The notes below the pieces were generated by a model. The model saw only the letters and a program-made list of their open reading frames with translations, searched no databases and was not told the origin of the DNA. The translations under genes were made by a program, and so were the position numbers. This document shows, in pieces, positions 14,030 to 17,513 of a stretch of 17,513 nucleotides of DNA; the stretch's first letter is position 1, and every line of letters starts with the position of its first letter. Source of the stretch: Bacillota bacterium (GTDB lineage: Bacteria > Bacillota > Clostridia > Lachnospirales > Lachnospiraceae); the NCBI GenBank assembly GCA_023398615.1, contig JAEWSD010000119.1:1-17513 (forward strand), read 5' to 3'.

Positions 14030-15769
14030 ATGCTTGCTAAGCTTTTTTACTATGGAAAAGAAAACAACAGGAAAACCATACTGTCGGTCTTTGTTCTGCT
14101 GATAGCAATCTTTATGGGGGTTCTCCCCTTTTTATTTGCGTATCAGATTATTCTTCCTGTGCTTCATGGAGAGCAAATCACAGGAAGCTATTTGCTGCTT
14201 CGTACTGCGGGTGTATTCATATGTCTCGTGTTACAGGGAGTTTTTTATGGAAAGGGACTTGCGCTGTCCCATGAAGCCGCCTATGGAACCTTAATGAACC
14301 TGAGAATATCCCTTCAGGGAAAGCTGGAAAATCAGCCTCTTGGGGTGATTCAAGGCAAGGGTGCGGGAGTTTTTAAGAAAATGTTTGTAGACGATATGGA
14401 CAGTCTGGAACTGCTTCTTGCTCATGGGATTCCGGAGGGGCTGTCCAATGTAATGGGGGTATTCGTGATTTATTTTGCAATGTTTCTGATTGATTGGAAG
14501 CTGGCACTTATGGCCCTGGCATCCCTTCCCCTTGGTATCCTGTCCATGATGGTTATGTATATCATCGGACAGAAAAGAATGGCGGATTATTATAAGTCGG
14601 CTCAGGTCATGAATAATACCATAGTTGAATATATCAATGGAATGGAGGTGGTCAAGGTTTTCAATAAAGGCGGAGAATCCTATGCGAAATATAAATCCGC
14701 AGTGGAGAATTATCGTGATTTTACCCTGAGGTGGTTTCGTTCCTGCTGGCCGTGGATGGCAGGTTACGGAGTGCTGATTCCGTGTACGCTTTTTCTTACT
14801 CTGCCCATTGGTTCTTATATTGTACTGGAAGGGTATTCCGACTTGCCGGATTTTATTCTTGTGTTATGTCTGGCACTCAGCATAGGAATCCCTCTTTTAA
14901 GAACCATGTCCTTTCTTTCCCTGGCTCCGCAGATACGCTACAAAATTGCTTCCCTGGAAAGTGTTTTAGAGGGTGAAGAATTAAAGGCAGGAACGGAGGA
15001 ATTCCAAGGAAAAGGTTATGGTGTCGAATTTTCTGACGTTAACTTTGGATACGGAGAAACAGAGATTCTCCATAACATAAACCTGCGTATGAAAGAAAAT
15101 ACCATGACTGCTCTTGTGGGAGAGTCCGGCTCAGGGAAAAGTACTCTTGCAAAACTGCTGATCCATTACTATGATGTTGAAGAGGGAACAATTCGCATCG
15201 GAGGGCAGGATATATGCCGGATGAGTTTAAGGGCATTGAACGATTTAGTTTCCTATGTATCTCAGGATAATTTTTTATTCAATATCAGCCTGATGGAAAA
15301 TATCAGAATAGGAAAACCGGCTGCAACGGATGAAGAAGTAATGAAGGCCGCCGAAAAAGCGCAGTGTTTGGAGTTTATAAGCAAACTGCCCGAAGGCTTT
15401 AATTCCCTGGCCGGGGATTGTGGCAATCAGTTATCCGGCGGAGAGAAGCAAAGGATTACGTTAGCCAGGGCAATCTTAAAAGACGCTCCGATCGTGGTAT
15501 TGGATGAAGCAACTGCGTTTTCCGATCCGGAAAATGAAGAAAAGACAGAGGCGGTCATATCGAAGCTCGTTCAAAACAAAACACTTCTGGTGATAGCTCA
15601 CAGGCTGCAATCGGTCATGCATGCCGGTCAGATCTGTGTGATGGAAGAAGGATGTTTGTACGCATCCGGAACACACCCGGAACTGTTAAAGGACAGTGAA
15701 GCCTATAAAAGGCTATGGTATGCCAATCAAAAGAGCGCGGATTGGAAGCTGGGAAAGGAGGACGCCTAA
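14030..15769 (+). CDS. ABC transporter, fused permease-ATPase half (type A, pair 2; IrtA/YbtP-like)
   Basis: A 579-residue half transporter paralogous to the protein at 9446: both share the VxQDNFLF Q-loop, the FNKGGESYAKY/FGRSGESYGKF-like stretch after the fourth helix, and the odd D-loop (here AFSDPENE). The membrane domain covers about residues 1-320. Walker A is GESGSGKST at 364-372, signature LSGGEKQR, Walker B IVVLDEAT, switch histidine in IAHRLQS. The ribosome site is AAGGAG eight bases before the ATG. Its stop TAA is immediately followed by the ATG of the partner gene. It probably arose by duplication of pair 1 or a common ancestor. Substrate inferred to be a metal chelate, as for pair 1. 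Confidence 0.9.
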   Translation: MLAKLFYYGKENNRKTILSVFVLLIAIFMGVLPFLFAYQIILPVLHGEQITGSYLLLRTAGVFICLVLQGVFYGKGLALSHEAAYGTLMNLRISLQGKLENQPLGVIQGKGAGVFKKMFVDDMDSLELLLAHGIPEGLSNVMGVFVIYFAMFLIDWKLALMALASLPLGILSMMVMYIIGQKRMADYYKSAQVMNNTIVEYINGMEVVKVFNKGGESYAKYKSAVENYRDFTLRWFRSCWPWMAGYGVLIPCTLFLTLPIGSYIVLEGYSDLPDFILVLCLALSIGIPLLRTMSFLSLAPQIRYKIASLESVLEGEELKAGTEEFQGKGYGVEFSDVNFGYGETEILHNINLRMKENTMTALVGESGSGKSTLAKLLIHYYDVEEGTIRIGGQDICRMSLRALNDLVSYVSQDNFLFNISLMENIRIGKPAATDEEVMKAAEKAQCLEFISKLPEGFNSLAGDCGNQLSGGEKQRITLARAILKDAPIVVLDEATAFSDPENEEKTEAVISKLVQNKTLLVIAHRLQSVMHAGQICVMEEGCLYASGTHPELLKDSEAYKRLWYANQKSADWKLGKEDA

Positions 15770-17513
15770 ATGCTAAAAGCGATGCTGTCAAGAATCTTAA
15801 AATTAGCGGGAAAATATAAAGCACGGATAAAGACCGCTTTTGTATTTTCCGTGCTGGAAGCAATCCTTGCAAAAATGCCGGTTGCTTATGCTTTTGTTAT
15901 ATTGAGTAAGTTTTATGATAAAAGCATAGAAGCGAAAGACTGTATTGCCGTCGGGGCGGCTATGATGGCTACGGTAATACTGCAGATGGTTTTTCATCAC
16001 ATCAGTGACAGATTGCAAAGCGGAGCCGGATATCTGTTATTTGCCGACAAGAGAATGGAGCTGGGAGAACATTTAAGAAAGCTGCCGATGGGATATTTTA
16101 CGGAAGGCAATATTGGGAAAATCAGCTCCGTACTGGCTACGGATATGCTTTTTATTGAAGAAAATATCATGATGAAACTCGCAAATATCATGACGTACTT
16201 TTTTTCATCGGTTATTTTAATTCTGTTTCTGTTCTTTCTTAATACGGAGCTGGGTCTTATTGCACTGTTAACAAGTGGAATCGCCTATTTTACGGCGCGC
16301 AGGATGAACCGTGTCGCTGCGGAAGAAGCGAATATCAGGCAGGAACAAAGCGAAGAACTGACCGGAGCTGTTTTGGCTTTTGCAGAGGGAATTGCCGTGA
16401 TAAAAAGCTATAACCTGTTGGGAGAAAAATCAAAAGAACTAAGCGGAAGCTTTAGAAAATCCAGGGATAAAAGTATTACCTTTGAAGAAAGGATCGCTCC
16501 GTGGATGCTTACGCTTAGCAGTATCTATGCGGCCGGAATGGCCGGAATCTTTGGAACTTCAGTTTGGCTGTATACCAATGGGAATTTGTCACTTCCGTAT
16601 CTTTTAGGCGTTTTACTATTCGTGTTTGAAATATTCAATCCAATCAAAGCATTGTTTCAGGAATCGGCAAGCTTAAGCATTATGAACAGCTGCCTGGACA
16701 GAATGGATGAGGTACTTCTGGAAACCGAACTGCCGGATACGGGAAAGCAGGAATTGACATATGATAATAAGACCAAGGAAAAAGTCCGGTTTGATCAGGT
16801 AGGCTTTTCCTATGACGATAAAAAGGTGTTAAATCATATTAGCTTTACTTTGAGGGAAAATACCATGACGGCTATCGTTGGAGCAAGCGGCTCGGGTAAA
16901 ACTACGATAGCGAATCTGCTGGCAAGATTTTGGGATGTAAAGGAAGGAGCAATCTGTCTGCAGGGAACCGATATCAGGAAGCTGTCCATAGAAACGCTGA
17001 TGGATCAGATCAGCATGGTATTTCAAAGGGTGTATCTTTTCGAAGATACCATTTACAATAATATTTTAATGGGAAGAACGGGAGCAGCGGAAGCGGAAGT
17101 ATATGAAGCCGCAAAAAAGGCACGCTGCTATGATTTTATCATGAAATTGCCGGAAGGCTTCTCTACGCTGGTAGGAGAAGGCGGCGCAACGCTATCGGGA
17201 GGGGAGAAGCAGCGGATATCCATTGCGCGCTCCATTTTAAAGGATGCTCCTATTGTTATTCTGGATGAAGCGACCGCCAGCATTGACAGCGATAATGAAA
17301 GCTACATACAGGAAGCAATCAATGAACTGGTAAAGGGGAAAACACTTCTTGTTATTGCACACAGGTTTCATACCATAAAAAATGCGGATCAGATTTTAGT
17401 TGTTGAGAACGGCGAGATTGCAGAAAGGGGAACACACAGTGAACTGATGGAGCAAGGCAATACCTATGCTTCTTTTATAAAGAAGCTGAACCGGAAGGAG
17501 AATTGGCTCGTTT
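15770..17513 (+). CDS. ABC transporter, fused permease-ATPase half (type B, pair 2), C-terminus cut by the window
   Basis: Open for 581 codons from ATG 15770, directly after the TAA of the previous gene, to the window edge; the ribosome site GGAGG lies inside that gene's end. It is nearly complete, since its type-B relative at 11206 has 574 residues. It begins MLKAMLSRILKLAGKYKAR and has six membrane helices in about 1-310. Walker A is GASGSGKTT at 371-379, Q-loop VFQRVYLF, signature LSGGEKQR, Walker B IVILDEAT, D-loop ASIDSDNE and switch histidine in IAHRFHT. The B-type Q-loop and D-loop pair it with the preceding A-type protein as a heterodimer with two intact ATP sites. The last residues seen are KKLNRKENWLV. 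Confidence 0.9.
   Translation, partial: MLKAMLSRILKLAGKYKARIKTAFVFSVLEAILAKMPVAYAFVILSKFYDKSIEAKDCIAVGAAMMATVILQMVFHHISDRLQSGAGYLLFADKRMELGEHLRKLPMGYFTEGNIGKISSVLATDMLFIEENIMMKLANIMTYFFSSVILILFLFFLNTELGLIALLTSGIAYFTARRMNRVAAEEANIRQEQSEELTGAVLAFAEGIAVIKSYNLLGEKSKELSGSFRKSRDKSITFEERIAPWMLTLSSIYAAGMAGIFGTSVWLYTNGNLSLPYLLGVLLFVFEIFNPIKALFQESASLSIMNSCLDRMDEVLLETELPDTGKQELTYDNKTKEKVRFDQVGFSYDDKKVLNHISFTLRENTMTAIVGASGSGKTTIANLLARFWDVKEGAICLQGTDIRKLSIETLMDQISMVFQRVYLFEDTIYNNILMGRTGAAEAEVYEAAKKARCYDFIMKLPEGFSTLVGEGGATLSGGEKQRISIARSILKDAPIVILDEATASIDSDNESYIQEAINELVKGKTLLVIAHRFHTIKNADQILVVENGEIAERGTHSELMEQGNTYASFIKKLNRKENWLV

Overview
The window looks like chromosomal DNA of a low-GC Gram-positive anaerobe, most likely a Clostridia/Lachnospiraceae-type bacterium. 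Evidence: strong AGGAGG-type ribosome sites before almost every gene, sigma-A promoters, ECF-type vitamin/metal importers, a DUF4491 protein and a secreted Big_2 (bacterial Ig-like) protein. I see no rRNA, tRNA, CRISPR array, insertion sequence or phage gene.

Left part (1-2254, minus strand): a MerR regulator with a BltR/GyrI-like effector domain, an EutH-family ethanolamine permease and the first 41 codons of a short-chain dehydrogenase. Between merR and eutH lies a textbook MerR-type promoter with a 19-bp spacer straddled by a perfect dyad, so the local regulator probably controls the permease-dehydrogenase pair.

Middle part (2343-5677, plus strand): a Big_2 surface protein whose signal peptide is cut by an in-frame TAA, then a small operon with a DUF4491 membrane protein, a flavodoxin-fold NAD(P)H oxidoreductase, a 30-residue membrane peptide, a frameshifted membrane-protein remnant and a DUF998 membrane protein.

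Right part (5704-17513) is the most interesting: a transport locus. A three-gene ECF importer (S component of the MptD/Trep_Strep type, T component, double ATPase) runs leftward. Divergent from it run a TetR regulator, a pair of half-size ABC proteins with exporter fold, an AraC regulator and a second pair of such ABC proteins, the last one cut by the window edge. The two pairs are paralogous A-B sets resembling the IrtAB/YbtPQ siderophore importers. The same 16-bp dyad, GTTAG-N6-CTAAC, stands before the ECF operon, before ABC pair 1 and before ABC pair 2, and nowhere else that I found. It ties the three transporters into one regulon. The half-sites resemble those of iron-dependent DtxR-type repressors, and ECF systems of this S-component class are known in heme uptake, so iron, heme or metallophore acquisition is the leading (inferred) function. 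TetR has its own separate dyad just downstream of its promoter.
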